DNA from: Tenuifilum thalassicum
Lineage (GTDB): Bacteria; Bacteroidota; Bacteroidia; Bacteroidales; Tenuifilaceae
DNA: 64,000 nucleotides
Assembly (NCBI RefSeq): GCF_013265555.1
Contig: NZ_CP041345.1
Coordinates: 2,960,581-3,024,580 of the forward strand
Direction of reading: 5' to 3'
The position numbers and the translations under genes were made by a program. Positions within the stretch are counted from its first letter, which is position 1. Each line of letters opens with the position of its first letter. The notes under the pieces are model-generated. The model was not told the origin of the DNA. It did not search any database and saw only the letters and a list, made by a program, of their open reading frames with translations. Of the stretch, positions 25,954 through 34,449 are shown one piece after another.

Positions 25954-26394
25954 CTATTTTTTCAACATATTAATCTCTATCCCTTTCTCTTCTAAATATT
26001 TTATCACATTTTCTGGTAAAGAGTTAATTTTTTTGTAGGTAAAATATTTCTGGCTACTGCTATAATATATCGTCATTAAGGTATCAGTTTCATATTTATT
26101 AATAAATAGCTCAGCACAATCTTGACCTGTTATTTCTTCAGAAGTAAAAACTTCAAAATAATATTTTCCTTTCCTTTTCAGATCATTTAAACTTGTTATC
26201 TCACAAGAATCGTAAAAACCGTAATACAAAATATAATGATGTATTGCATCATCATATATATTAACATCAATAACTTTCTTTTTTTGATAGATTTTAAAGA
26301 AATTATCACAATCTGTCCAAAAAGTATTTTCTATATTCTGTCCATCACAGAATTTAAAAGTTACTAAAAATATAATTAACAATTTTATTCTCAT
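25954..26394 (-). CDS. small secreted protein, putative immunity protein of cassette c
   Basis: A 146-residue protein with a short signal peptide (MRIKLLIIFLVTFKFCDGQ) and a mature part rich in tyrosine and acidic residues (NIENTFWTDCDNFFKIYQ... YIKYLEEKG-like end). No known family. It starts 6 bases after the stop of the GH19 cassette, so translation is probably coupled. A secreted inhibitor next to a wall-degrading enzyme fits an immunity protein acting in the periplasm, where a peptidoglycan-cleaving toxin would arrive. That role is inferred from position and the signal peptide only. Confidence 0.6.
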   Translation of the reverse strand: MRIKLLIIFLVTFKFCDGQNIENTFWTDCDNFFKIYQKKKVIDVNIYDDAIHHYILYYGFYDSCEITSLNDLKRKGKYYFEVFTSEEITGQDCAELFINKYETDTLMTIYYSSSQKYFTYKKINSLPENVIKYLEEKGIEINMLKK

Positions 26395-26400
26395 ATTAAT

Positions 26401-27912
26401 TTAAGTTTTTATTAGTTTATCAAATATTTTCTTTCTTTCTTCTACTGTTTTTGTTGAATTTGAAATTACTCTTGTAATCTCTTCATAATTTCCTAAATCA
26501 GCACAGTCATTCAACTTTTTATTTTTTTTTTCAGAGCTCCAGAACCACAAAGCAGATAAAACAAATAACTCTTCATCTTTGTCGATGACTGACGGGTTGG
26601 ATACCACATTTTTATAAACTTTCGGATAATTATTTCTCAACCACTCATCAAATGCTTGATAAGTCTTTTTCCATGTTAACTGTATTGCGCCATGACCTCG
26701 ATATTTATAGCCATCCCCGGTGGAACTGTTGCCATTGCCTCCTTCACATTGATATACATAACTCAAAAATAGTGAATCTTGTTCTTTCCCGGCCTTTTTA
26801 CAAATAAATATATCGGGAACAGCATAGCAATCCTTCTGCTCTGCTTTACATTCAACAGCTGTCCATTTTAACTTTTTGCTTCCTCTTTGTATTGGCAAAT
26901 TTAATGTTGTATCACAATTGCAATTATTACAAAATGGTCGTTCTTTCCAGGTTAAACTAAACCATATGCTCCAATTTGTATTTGTTTTTGTATAACACCC
27001 TCCTTCACCTGACTTACCCTTAAACCCATCACTCTCATAGCCTACCTGTGCTAAAAAATGACTCATCCGATTAACGTTTACTAACCCAAACTGCTCTGAA
27101 TATTTATTTATTGCCCTGGCCACCCGGCCCAACCTGACAGTATCGGGGTTATTTGCGAAAATGCTTTTCAATAGCTCTGTCGTTATTTCAAGTTTTTTCG
27201 TCCTTATAAAGAAATGGGTTGTAAATACCTTTTCACTTTCTACCTCTTTTTTATTCTTTAACGTTTTTACTTTTACCTTGCACGTGAGGGTATATTTCCC
27301 ATTTGGAATAGAATCCAGCCGTATTTGTTTTATCTCATTGAATACTAAAGTGTCACAGCCGGTTTTGGGATAGGGCAGTTTGATATTATTTGGTTCTGTG
27401 GTGATTATAAGTTGAAATGCGACTTTAGTTTTAGAGGTATCTGCTGTTTCAAATTTTACTTTTACGGTTTTCGAGGTATCGTTATAAATAAACAATCTTT
27501 CTTTTCTGATAGCTGTATCACCCAAGAATACAACTGGCGTGCCCTTAAATTCAGAAGATAGCGCCCCCTCTTCCATGCCGTCGAACAGCCCGGTGGTGGA
27601 GATGGGGTTGTGGATGAGGTCCCATTGGATTTTGATTAGTGCTGTGTACCTATCGGCAAGCGCCGGGGAGGTTGGGTAGTCCATAAGGTTACCGGTTGTT
27701 CCTTGGGGTAAAGTTACAAAATTTTTATCACTGAAGGTTTGCCGCAGGTTAAAAACTCCATGCGCCAGCTCGTGGGCCACAGTGCGGGCAATATGCATGG
27801 CACTCAGGTTATTTCTGTCATCGAGCTGAATTTGCTCCTGGGCCACGAACCCAAATCGGTGGTTTAGGGGCATAAATCCCTCCAGGCCGCTCTCGGAGAA
27901 ACGCGGTACCAC
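26401..27912 (-). CDS. cassette c: truncated polymorphic-toxin end with zincin domain and GH19 chitinase/lysozyme-like tip
   Basis: 503 residues from a GTG at 27912; the frame opens only a few codons earlier after a TAG, so the N-terminal bulk of the parent protein is missing. It alone keeps the first half of the shared zincin, HELAH (47-51), plus NLMDY (75-79). After GMEEGA (ends at residue 117) comes a linker of beta strands. Then a GH19-type domain follows: MSHFLAQVGYESDGF with the likely catalytic Glu293, and YRGHGAIQLTWKKTYQAFDEW. GH19 enzymes cut chitin or peptidoglycan; as an antibacterial effector peptidoglycan is more likely. Its immunity candidate follows 6 bases later. No promoter of its own; it lies 44 bases behind the YdjM-like gene. 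Confidence 0.72.
   Translation of the reverse strand: MVPRFSESGLEGFMPLNHRFGFVAQEQIQLDDRNNLSAMHIARTVAHELAHGVFNLRQTFSDKNFVTLPQGTTGNLMDYPTSPALADRYTALIKIQWDLIHNPISTTGLFDGMEEGALSSEFKGTPVVFLGDTAIRKERLFIYNDTSKTVKVKFETADTSKTKVAFQLIITTEPNNIKLPYPKTGCDTLVFNEIKQIRLDSIPNGKYTLTCKVKVKTLKNKKEVESEKVFTTHFFIRTKKLEITTELLKSIFANNPDTVRLGRVARAINKYSEQFGLVNVNRMSHFLAQVGYESDGFKGKSGEGGCYTKTNTNWSIWFSLTWKERPFCNNCNCDTTLNLPIQRGSKKLKWTAVECKAEQKDCYAVPDIFICKKAGKEQDSLFLSYVYQCEGGNGNSSTGDGYKYRGHGAIQLTWKKTYQAFDEWLRNNYPKVYKNVVSNPSVIDKDEELFVLSALWFWSSEKKNKKLNDCADLGNYEEITRVISNSTKTVEERKKIFDKLIKT
27562..27741 (-). repeat. shared cassette module, copy c
   Basis: Same coding module but less alike than a and b (RQTFSDKNFVTLPQG, NLMDYPTSPALADRYTALIKIQWDLIHNPISTTGLFDGMEEGA). 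It is the only copy still joined to its upstream HELAH helix. Confidence 0.8.
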
Positions 27913-27955
27913 AAAGAGAAGGCGTCGTAAAAGCTATATTAGCCTTGATCAATGG

Positions 27956-28942
27956 CTATTTATCCAACAACAGCCTTCTATACAAGGCTGCTGCATTCTT
28001 TAGGTTGATATCCCTTTTTGGATGATTTCTACTTGCTTTACACGAATTTGGGTTGATTTCAATGCTAAGTACTGGGCTGTTTTGAGGGGCTCCGGCTAAT
28101 GTGGAAAAGCGTAAATCGGTAAAAAAGATTTTGCCATCATCGTGCTTCACTGCATAAAACCCCTTGCTAAAATCAACCAGTTTTTCCTCTAGTACAGGGC
28201 AATCTAATTTGACAGAAACTTTCTTGATATAGAAATGCCTATAAATCTGATTCTTTGGAACATTAATATAGGAAACCCTAAACGAGGCCGAATCCTCAAC
28301 TAATACCATCCAGGCTAAATTGGTAAGCGGAACGGGGGTGGAATAAATTCGGTTGTAGCCAACATCATTTTTGGATAAATACGATTTCACCTCCCTTTCA
28401 ACAGCTGCCTTAATTAAAACGCCTGCAACAAAGTAAATAATTACAGCTGACAGTGAGGCCACAGAAAGGAAACGTTTAAACCTTGGCATTCTTTTCGTAA
28501 GGAAAATTCCTAATAATGAGAAAAGCAGAATTATAAGAAGATTTAAATCGATTATCGCCATGGAATCGATTGATACCCGAGTATTACTAAAAGGCGCAAA
28601 AATGGCTGTCCCGTATGTGTTGAAGATATCCATTGATAAATGTGAAAACCATGGAATAAGTATAAGTAGCCACCAATTAGTAAAATTTAATCTTTTTGAA
28701 AACCTCTTATTAAGAAGATAGGCCAAAGCAGCTGAGCCTAGTATCATCAGCAGGAAGGAGTGGCTAAATCCTCGATGAACAAAAAGGGCATCCACCGGAT
28801 TAAAAAGATTTGTAACCAGCACATCTAAATCGGGGATGTTGGCAGCAAATGCACCAATCAGCATTGCCTTCTGGCCAAACTTTTGTCCAGCAATAGCATC
28901 CCCAATAACTGCACCAGTAAGGGCATGTGTTAATGAATCCAT
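27956..28942 (-). CDS. YdjM-like membrane-bound metal-dependent hydrolase family protein
   Basis: A 328-residue integral membrane protein of the LexA-binding, YdjM-related family (DUF457-type). The N-terminus shows the family pattern MDSLTHALTGAVIGDAIAG...KAMLIGAFAANIPDLDVL, then FVHRGFSHSFLLMIL and LSMDIFNTYGT, with conserved histidines and aspartates between membrane helices. About five helices are predicted in the first 180 residues, and a soluble tail follows. Biochemical function is not established for the family. It is divergent from rlmD, and cassette c follows it on the same strand. Confidence 0.82.
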   Translation of the reverse strand: MDSLTHALTGAVIGDAIAGQKFGQKAMLIGAFAANIPDLDVLVTNLFNPVDALFVHRGFSHSFLLMILGSAALAYLLNKRFSKRLNFTNWWLLILIPWFSHLSMDIFNTYGTAIFAPFSNTRVSIDSMAIIDLNLLIILLFSLLGIFLTKRMPRFKRFLSVASLSAVIIYFVAGVLIKAAVEREVKSYLSKNDVGYNRIYSTPVPLTNLAWMVLVEDSASFRVSYINVPKNQIYRHFYIKKVSVKLDCPVLEEKLVDFSKGFYAVKHDDGKIFFTDLRFSTLAGAPQNSPVLSIEINPNSCKASRNHPKRDINLKNAAALYRRLLLDK

Positions 28943-28951
28943 ACAAAATAG

Positions 28952-28959
28952 TTACCTTT
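28952..28959 (+). promoter_or_regulatory. -7 box of rlmD
   Basis: TACCTTTG, an exact TAnnTTTG match in the divergent gap, about 50 bases before the rlmD start. Confidence 0.5.
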
Positions 28960-29009
28960 GCAAAACAATAATTTTATAACGAAAGTTCAAACTAACCAAT
29001 TAAAATAAA

Positions 29010-30410
29010 GTGGGACGGAGAAAAAAACCGCTGCTCGAGCAGGTTCATATTCAAGATGTTGCAGCAGAAGGAAAAGCCATAGGCAAGGTTAACGACAAAG
29101 TAGTTTTTGTGCCATTTGCGGTACCGGGCGATGTGGTTGACATACAGGTCACAAAGAACCGAAAAAATTTTATGGAGGGGCAGGTAGTTAGGTGGCATCA
29201 ATTTTCACCTATCAGGGTTGAAGCATTTTGTGAGCATTTTGGACTTTGTGGTGGTTGTAAGTGGCAAAGTCTTCCGTACAGCGAGCAGCTGCGGTATAAG
29301 CAAAAACAGGTATCCGATCAGCTAAAAAGGATTGGTAAGGTTGAGCTTCCAGAGATATCTCCAATTATTGGATCAAGCAAAACCCAGTACTATAGGAATA
29401 AGTTGGAATACACCTTTTCCGACTCGCGATGGTTAACCCGAGAAGAGATTGAAAAATCCGATGAAATAATTCAAGAACCAGCCTTGGGCTATCACATACC
29501 AGGGAGGTTCGATAAAGTTTTCGATGTTAAGAACTGCTACTTACAACCCGAGCCATCCAATTCAATCCGTCTTGCTGTTAAGGATTATGCATTAAAACAC
29601 TCCATACCGTTTATCAACCTTTACTCAAAGCAGGGGGTGCTTCGGAATATCATAATCAGAACTACCACCACAAATGAGGTAATGGTTATTTTATCGGTAA
29701 CCCAAATAACCGATCAGGTTAAAGGTCTTTTAGATTATCTTAAAAATGAGTTTCCCCAGATAACATCATTGTTCTATGTGGTTAACACTAAGTTGAACGA
29801 AACCATTAACGATTTGGATTTAGTGCTTTACCATGGACAAGAATACATAACCGAGCAGATGGAAGACCTGCGGTTCCGCGTGGGACCAAAATCATTTTAT
29901 CAAACTAACTCCGAGCAGGCACTTGTGTTATATCGCGTTGCACGCGACTTTGCCAACCTTACAGGCTCCGAAACAGTCTACGACCTTTATACTGGCACAG
30001 GCACCATTGCCAACTTTGTAGCTCGGAAAGCAAAGAAAGTGGTTGGAATTGAGTATGTCCCCGAAGCCATTGATGATGCGAAGGTAAACTCTAAAATAAA
30101 TGGGATTGAAAACACATCTTTCTTTTCAGGTGATATCAAGGACCTGCTAAAAAAAGAATTTTTGTTACAGCATGGCACACCTGATGTTGTCATACTTGAC
30201 CCACCCAGAGCAGGTATACATCCCGATGTTGCCAACACGCTAGTTGAAGCCAACCCCATCAGAATTGTTTACGTTAGCTGCAATCCAGCAACACAAGCTC
30301 GAGATATCGCTCTTATGTCTGAAAAGTACAGGGTAACAAAAATTCAACCGGTTGATATGTTCCCACAGACACATCATGTTGAGAATGTGGTATTGCTGGA
30401 AAGGAAGTAA
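29010..30410 (+). CDS. rlmD: 23S rRNA (uracil-C5)-methyltransferase RlmD
   Basis: A 466-residue SAM-dependent methyltransferase of the TrmA/RlmD family, which makes m5U in 23S rRNA. Seen: an N-terminal TRAM domain (VHIQDVAAEGKAIGK... VPFAVPGDVVDI), the iron-sulfur cysteines CEHFGLCGGC, the SAM motif VYDLYTGTGTIANF, and DPPRAGIH followed by the catalytic cysteine in VSCNPATQARD. It begins with GTG at 29010 (GTG GGA CGG). It is a core gene between two cassette arms of opposite orientation. RlmD versus RlmC/TrmA is chosen by the TRAM domain and length. Confidence 0.92.
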   Translation: MGRRKKPLLEQVHIQDVAAEGKAIGKVNDKVVFVPFAVPGDVVDIQVTKNRKNFMEGQVVRWHQFSPIRVEAFCEHFGLCGGCKWQSLPYSEQLRYKQKQVSDQLKRIGKVELPEISPIIGSSKTQYYRNKLEYTFSDSRWLTREEIEKSDEIIQEPALGYHIPGRFDKVFDVKNCYLQPEPSNSIRLAVKDYALKHSIPFINLYSKQGVLRNIIIRTTTTNEVMVILSVTQITDQVKGLLDYLKNEFPQITSLFYVVNTKLNETINDLDLVLYHGQEYITEQMEDLRFRVGPKSFYQTNSEQALVLYRVARDFANLTGSETVYDLYTGTGTIANFVARKAKKVVGIEYVPEAIDDAKVNSKINGIENTSFFSGDIKDLLKKEFLLQHGTPDVVILDPPRAGIHPDVANTLVEANPIRIVYVSCNPATQARDIALMSEKYRVTKIQPVDMFPQTHHVENVVLLERK

Positions 30411-30440
30411 TTAAAGGTTGTAATAAAGGAACCTGAAAAT

Positions 30441-31451
30441 CTACTTGGTTTTCTGGTAGTATATTCTAAGCTTTTTCCTAAAAACCCTTTCGTTTGCCTC
30501 GTTTACTCTTTTTATTAGGGCCTCAATTAGTTCTGTTCTCCCATCCAGCTCCGCGCCAGAAACGACCTCGCCATCGGAATATACAATTTTTTCAATTTTA
30601 TAACCATACATTCCCAGCGAAAGGGCAACTGCAGCATTATAATCGTCAAAGATTATAACCGATGGCATGGTATTTACATTGTATTTTTGAATTGCAATAA
30701 GCACCCTGGAGCTGATGTGTCGGATCTGATCTTCACCCAAATACTTAGCGCCTAGTAGTAGTCGTACCAAATCGATCTGAGCCACCTCGCGCACTCTGCG
30801 AGCTGCTACCAGTCGTTCGTACTCTCTTTGGCTGGTAGAAAGAAATAGATCGATAAATGGCTGAGGCACACCATGAAGGTCGTTTAAATCGTTCTCACGC
30901 TTCCTTAGCTTGTACTCCTTATGCGCTAACTGCTGGGTATTGGGGTAGTAGTAGGTCCATTTTCTTGTTCGCTTATAGCTTTTAGTCATTGGTTTCGGCT
31001 TCCACTTGGTTACTGGACGCCTCAAAATAGGATCGTTCATTCTTAGGTTTTGCGATTCCAGCGAGTAAATCAAACAGTTAATAAAATGAATATAACCGCC
31101 CCCAATATTTGCGTGTAATGCCGACCACAGGGTTTTGTTGTTCGTTTTAGAGGTGCTATCTACTTTTTCGTCCTCATATAAGCGTTTGCTTTTAATGTAA
31201 TCGATAAATTCTTGATCAAGCGTAACAGGATAGTAGGTTGTTGAGTTATCGGTAGAGTCAATGAAAAGATTTTTACCCGTGTGGTAAAGCCCCCTAACAT
31301 CCATAACATAATCGGAATCATTAGCAAGCTTTACATGTAGCTTATAGTCCGCACCCCAACGCATTGCTGTGATTGTTGGCTGTAGCCCTTGCTGTGCACG
31401 TGAAGTTATAGCAAGTAATCCTATGATTGAAAGCAAGATAGTTCTTTTCAT
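30441..31451 (-). CDS. hypothetical secreted protein
   Basis: A 336-residue protein with a clear signal peptide (MKRTILLSIIGLLAITSRAQQG). No family recognised. The mature part begins with a beta-strand segment, has a basic, tyrosine-rich middle (TKWKPKPMTKSYKRTRKWTYYYPN) and a helical end (RVREVAQIDLVRLLLGAKYLGEDQIRHISSRVLIAIQKY, then a final KKLRIYYQ). It is convergent with rlmD and probably monocistronic. The helical part might be a glucosaminidase-like or scaffold region, but I cannot support a function. Confidence 0.65.
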   Translation of the reverse strand: MKRTILLSIIGLLAITSRAQQGLQPTITAMRWGADYKLHVKLANDSDYVMDVRGLYHTGKNLFIDSTDNSTTYYPVTLDQEFIDYIKSKRLYEDEKVDSTSKTNNKTLWSALHANIGGGYIHFINCLIYSLESQNLRMNDPILRRPVTKWKPKPMTKSYKRTRKWTYYYPNTQQLAHKEYKLRKRENDLNDLHGVPQPFIDLFLSTSQREYERLVAARRVREVAQIDLVRLLLGAKYLGEDQIRHISSRVLIAIQKYNVNTMPSVIIFDDYNAAVALSLGMYGYKIEKIVYSDGEVVSGAELDGRTELIEALIKRVNEANERVFRKKLRIYYQKTK

Positions 31452-31542
31452 AATCGTTTGGTTTGCACAGGTAAAGTTAAGAAATGATTTTAGTTCCAGG
31501 CAATCATTTTTATATGATTAAAACAAACCAGGGGAATATTTT

Positions 31543-31550
31543 TATCTTTG
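31543..31550 (+). promoter_or_regulatory. -7 box of the VanZ-like gene
   Basis: TATCTTTG, matching TAnnTTTG, 21 bases before the ATG. Confidence 0.45.
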
Positions 31551-31571
31551 TTTGGCTTAACATTCCAATCA

Positions 31572-31982
31572 ATGAATTCGTTACGAAACAAAAGAAGGTT
31601 AATAATTTTAATTCTAGTATGGGTACTGTCAATCCTGTTTATACCAGCAATAATCCCCATGGATTTCCCAATAATTAAAGTATTTGGGTTTTACATACAT
31701 TCCGATTATCTGGTTCATGTTTTCCTTTTCTTTATTTTAATAGTTACACTCCTGCTTGCAGGAATAGGGGTTCATAGTTTTGGAGTTTTTATTTTAATAA
31801 TATTAGCGGCTATTCTTGCCGAAGTATGGCAGCTAGTAATTCCGCATAGAACATATAATATTTGGGATCTGATTGCAAATGTCGGTGGCGTTATACTTGG
31901 ATATCTTGTGGCCTATCTTAGGTTGATGTTTGCTAAAAAAACTCTGTTAACCGACAAAAAAGTTAAAAGGCACAAGCCTTGA
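31572..31982 (+). CDS. VanZ-like membrane protein
   Basis: A 136-residue membrane protein from the ATG at 31572 (MNSLRNKRRLIILILVWVLS). It has four helices and the VanZ-like pattern: DYLVHVFLFFILIVTLLL followed by EVWQLVIPHRTYNIWDLIANVGGVILGYLVAY. VanZ-like proteins in Bacteroidota have no settled function. The last codons (KRHKP) and the TGA lie inside the start of a dispersed repeat block (AAGCCTTGATCTTTTGC), so the present C-terminus may have been set by the repeat. Confidence 0.82.
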   Translation: MNSLRNKRRLIILILVWVLSILFIPAIIPMDFPIIKVFGFYIHSDYLVHVFLFFILIVTLLLAGIGVHSFGVFILIILAAILAEVWQLVIPHRTYNIWDLIANVGGVILGYLVAYLRLMFAKKTLLTDKKVKRHKP

Positions 31983-32515
31983 TCTTTTGCTTCTTTTGCA
32001 TCAAGGCAAAAGAAGGGAAAACAAACGTGGATTCGGCAGGCTCAGCATGACAAAATTCAAGATTTAAGACTTGTCCGGCGAAGACGGATTCAAGGCTTTT
32101 TCCGGCGAAGACGGATTCAAGATTCAAGATTTCAGAATTTTCCGGCGAAGATGGATTCAAGGCTGTGTCCGGCTTAGACGGATTCAAGATTCAAGATTCA
32201 AGAATTCAGATTCAAGATTTAAGAATTGCCACATGAAATTCCGATACTTCCGAATATTTCCGAGTCATTCCGAATCCTTCTTCCTTCCAAGGACCCCTCC
32301 AAACCTCCCCTGAGAGGGGAGGCTTAACTCCCCTCTCCTTTTCAGGAGAGGGGCAGGGGGTGAGGTCAAAAAATTCGAAACTCCAAAATCTAAAAACTAA
32401 ACACGGTCTCAAATCTTCCGAATCCTTCCGATTATTTCCGATTCGTTCCGAATCATTCTTTTAACTTCCTCTAACTTCATTATTTAACTTCCTCTAACTT
32501 CTTCAAATCCCTTTT
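31972..32515 (+). repeat. composite repeat block upstream of cassette d
   Basis: Mirror image of the blocks before cassettes a and b, and again pointing at its cassette. It has the CTTCTTTTGC / GCAAAAGAAG hairpin (31990-32015), a GGCAGGCTCAGCATGAC phrase (about 32034), the GACGGATTCAAG-TCCGGCGAAG tandem (about 32070-32190), the AGGAGAGGGG-type hairpin (about 32330-32352) and the 10-bp-period array (about 32405-32505). The GC-rich module is missing because the VanZ-like gene ends there. Confidence 0.8.
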
Positions 32516-32519
32516 CAAG

Positions 32520-32705
32520 ATCCGCCACACCTACAGTGAGAAAAATTTTGTATATTTACCCCAAGGCACAACCGGTAACCTTATGGACTACCCAACCACC
32601 CCGGCGCTAGCCGACAGGTACATATCCCTAATCAAAACACAATGGGAGCTCATCCACAACCCCCAGTCCACCACCGGGCTCTTCGACGAGATGGAGGAGG
32701 GGGCT
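32520..32705 (+). repeat. shared cassette module, copy d
   Basis: Coding repeat reading RHTYSEKNF, NLMDYPTTPALADRY, TTGLFDEMEEGA. It has more substitutions than copies a and b, including E for G in FDGM. The frame stays open upstream into the 10-bp repeats, without an ATG. Confidence 0.82.
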
Positions 32706-34064
32706 GCAAAAACAAAGAATTCATTTTATATTAAGATAAATGGTAGCACACATAAATTTAATAATAATGACAAAATTGACCTCGTTAAAAATGAAAATGG
32801 AAAAATAAAAATCAAGTTTTATTTTGATGACGACTCAACTATGAGCGTGGATCAAATTACATGGTTTATAAAGTGTAAATCAAATAGTTCCTTGAAATTT
32901 AGACAGGACACTGTAATCATTCCTTTGAATGAAGATTCAAAATTACAAATTTATAGAGTTAGAACAATTGAGAATAATACTAAAGATAGCGTTAAGGTAT
33001 TTGATTTTAACATTAGATTAATTGCAAGTCCTCATATAGAGTTTGAAATGCCTAGTGGTTACGATGGAGAGTTTGGGTTTGATGATGGCAAATTGATTGC
33101 CAATGACAAATTTAGACGTATTAAGTTTCACTCTTTTACATTACTAGATGGCAATGAGTTTTTTTCTCCTTGGCTAACAATGATTGATAATAATAATATT
33201 GATTTAAAAATAAAACAAGTGGGCGGTAGGAAAGGTGATTCGCTCTACTTAAAGTATGATCCAGATTTTATTAGTGCGAAACTTTCTTCCAATATGCAAA
33301 CAATCAATATAACTAAGAAGGTTGATGTTGTAAACGATTTTAATGAACCACAATTTCTATTTGTATATAGAAAAGATTTATATGGCATTCAAGATCACAT
33401 AGTGGGTAGAATTGCAATTTTATCTTCATTTGTTAAACAAATAGAAAATGTTTTCATTATTTATTTAGAAAAATCAAAGAATAAAGCAAAAAGGATCGAT
33501 ACTCAAGCGCTCTTGAATTTACTCAATAAAAGATCTCTTAATCAGTTTTTCGTAAACACTAAGAATGTCAGTGTTATTGGAGCGGATACTTTAAGACACA
33601 ACATGAGAACTGAGTTTACGTTTGTAGATAATCAGGACAAAGTTGGATATATTTACAACACTCTTTTAGAAACAGTACGTAATAAAATACCATCTCAAGT
33701 TATAATTACAAGTGGAGGATTTCCTAAGAACGTCTATATAGTTATCACAGATATTACACTTTACAAAGAAAATAATGAGATTTGCAAATTTAGTGGAGGA
33801 GGTGTAATGAAAAATAATTTTGCTATAATGTATGCCACAGGGCATTGCTCAAGTTCAGAAGATCTACTCGAATTAATAGTTCATGAAATAGGCCACACCC
33901 TTAATCTTTATGATACTTTCAATGATAAACAATTAGGACGACCAGCAGTAAGTGAAACAAAAGACAACTATATGGATTATAAAATTCCCAATAGGAAAAG
34001 ATTTTACCGCACACAATGGCAGAATGTCATGCTATATAGGTGGTCAATTCCAAACTCTCAATAA
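32583..34064 (+). CDS. cassette d: headless toxin tip with C-terminal zincin-like domain
   Basis: 493 residues from the Met-turn ATG, with the shared module in residues 1-41. The long middle is AT-rich and resembles cassette b in plan and in patches (ALLNLLNKRSLNQFFVN against LSQFLNNNSLNQFFLN). The C-terminal end has HEIGHTLNLYD (434-444) and DNYMDY. The first two zinc histidines and the glutamate are present; the third ligand position is aspartate instead of the histidine seen in cassette b, a known variation in some zincins. No start signal precedes the shared module. A damaged secreted helical protein gene follows 35 bases later. Confidence 0.7.
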   Translation: MDYPTTPALADRYISLIKTQWELIHNPQSTTGLFDEMEEGAAKTKNSFYIKINGSTHKFNNNDKIDLVKNENGKIKIKFYFDDDSTMSVDQITWFIKCKSNSSLKFRQDTVIIPLNEDSKLQIYRVRTIENNTKDSVKVFDFNIRLIASPHIEFEMPSGYDGEFGFDDGKLIANDKFRRIKFHSFTLLDGNEFFSPWLTMIDNNNIDLKIKQVGGRKGDSLYLKYDPDFISAKLSSNMQTINITKKVDVVNDFNEPQFLFVYRKDLYGIQDHIVGRIAILSSFVKQIENVFIIYLEKSKNKAKRIDTQALLNLLNKRSLNQFFVNTKNVSVIGADTLRHNMRTEFTFVDNQDKVGYIYNTLLETVRNKIPSQVIITSGGFPKNVYIVITDITLYKENNEICKFSGGGVMKNNFAIMYATGHCSSSEDLLELIVHEIGHTLNLYDTFNDKQLGRPAVSETKDNYMDYKIPNRKRFYRTQWQNVMLYRWSIPNSQ

Positions 34065-34099
34065 AAGACTTTTCAGCAGTAATTTTGTAAAAGTTCATT

Positions 34100-34384
34100 A
34101 TGAAAAGATTTTTACTACTAACATTTTTAGTAAACCTTTGCCTAGTATCCATAGCACAGAATAATACTAGCTCTAATAACGAGGTTATACTGGTGAATGC
34201 AATTCTCGATAGCGTTGCATTTTATGATATAAAACTTGACTATAATAAGCAGCTTTCACTCCCTGATAGTGTAAAGGCCAAAATGTTACTGGCGTTGGGC
34301 AAACAGTTACCAAACAAGTTTATTTATGATATGAAAAAAAGATTTGAGAAGGATCAGGATCTTGTAATTACTATAAAAAATTAG
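34100..34384 (+). pseudogene. putative immunity gene of cassette d, 5' fragment
   Basis: Begins with a good signal peptide (MKRFLLLTFLVNLCLVSIAQN) and continues 94 residues to a TAG beside an A6 run (34375-34380). One more A in that run would carry the frame straight into the downstream fragment (KKLAKKIKQRDTLRDFKTIYDSLV...). The joined protein would be about 335 residues, close to the 323 residues of the related protein after cassette b. Either the gene is truly broken or the base is a sequencing error. Confidence 0.6.
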
Positions 34385-34449
34385 CCAAAAAAATAAAGCA
34401 GCGGGATACTCTAAGGGATTTTAAAACTATTTATGATTCGCTTGTTCTT

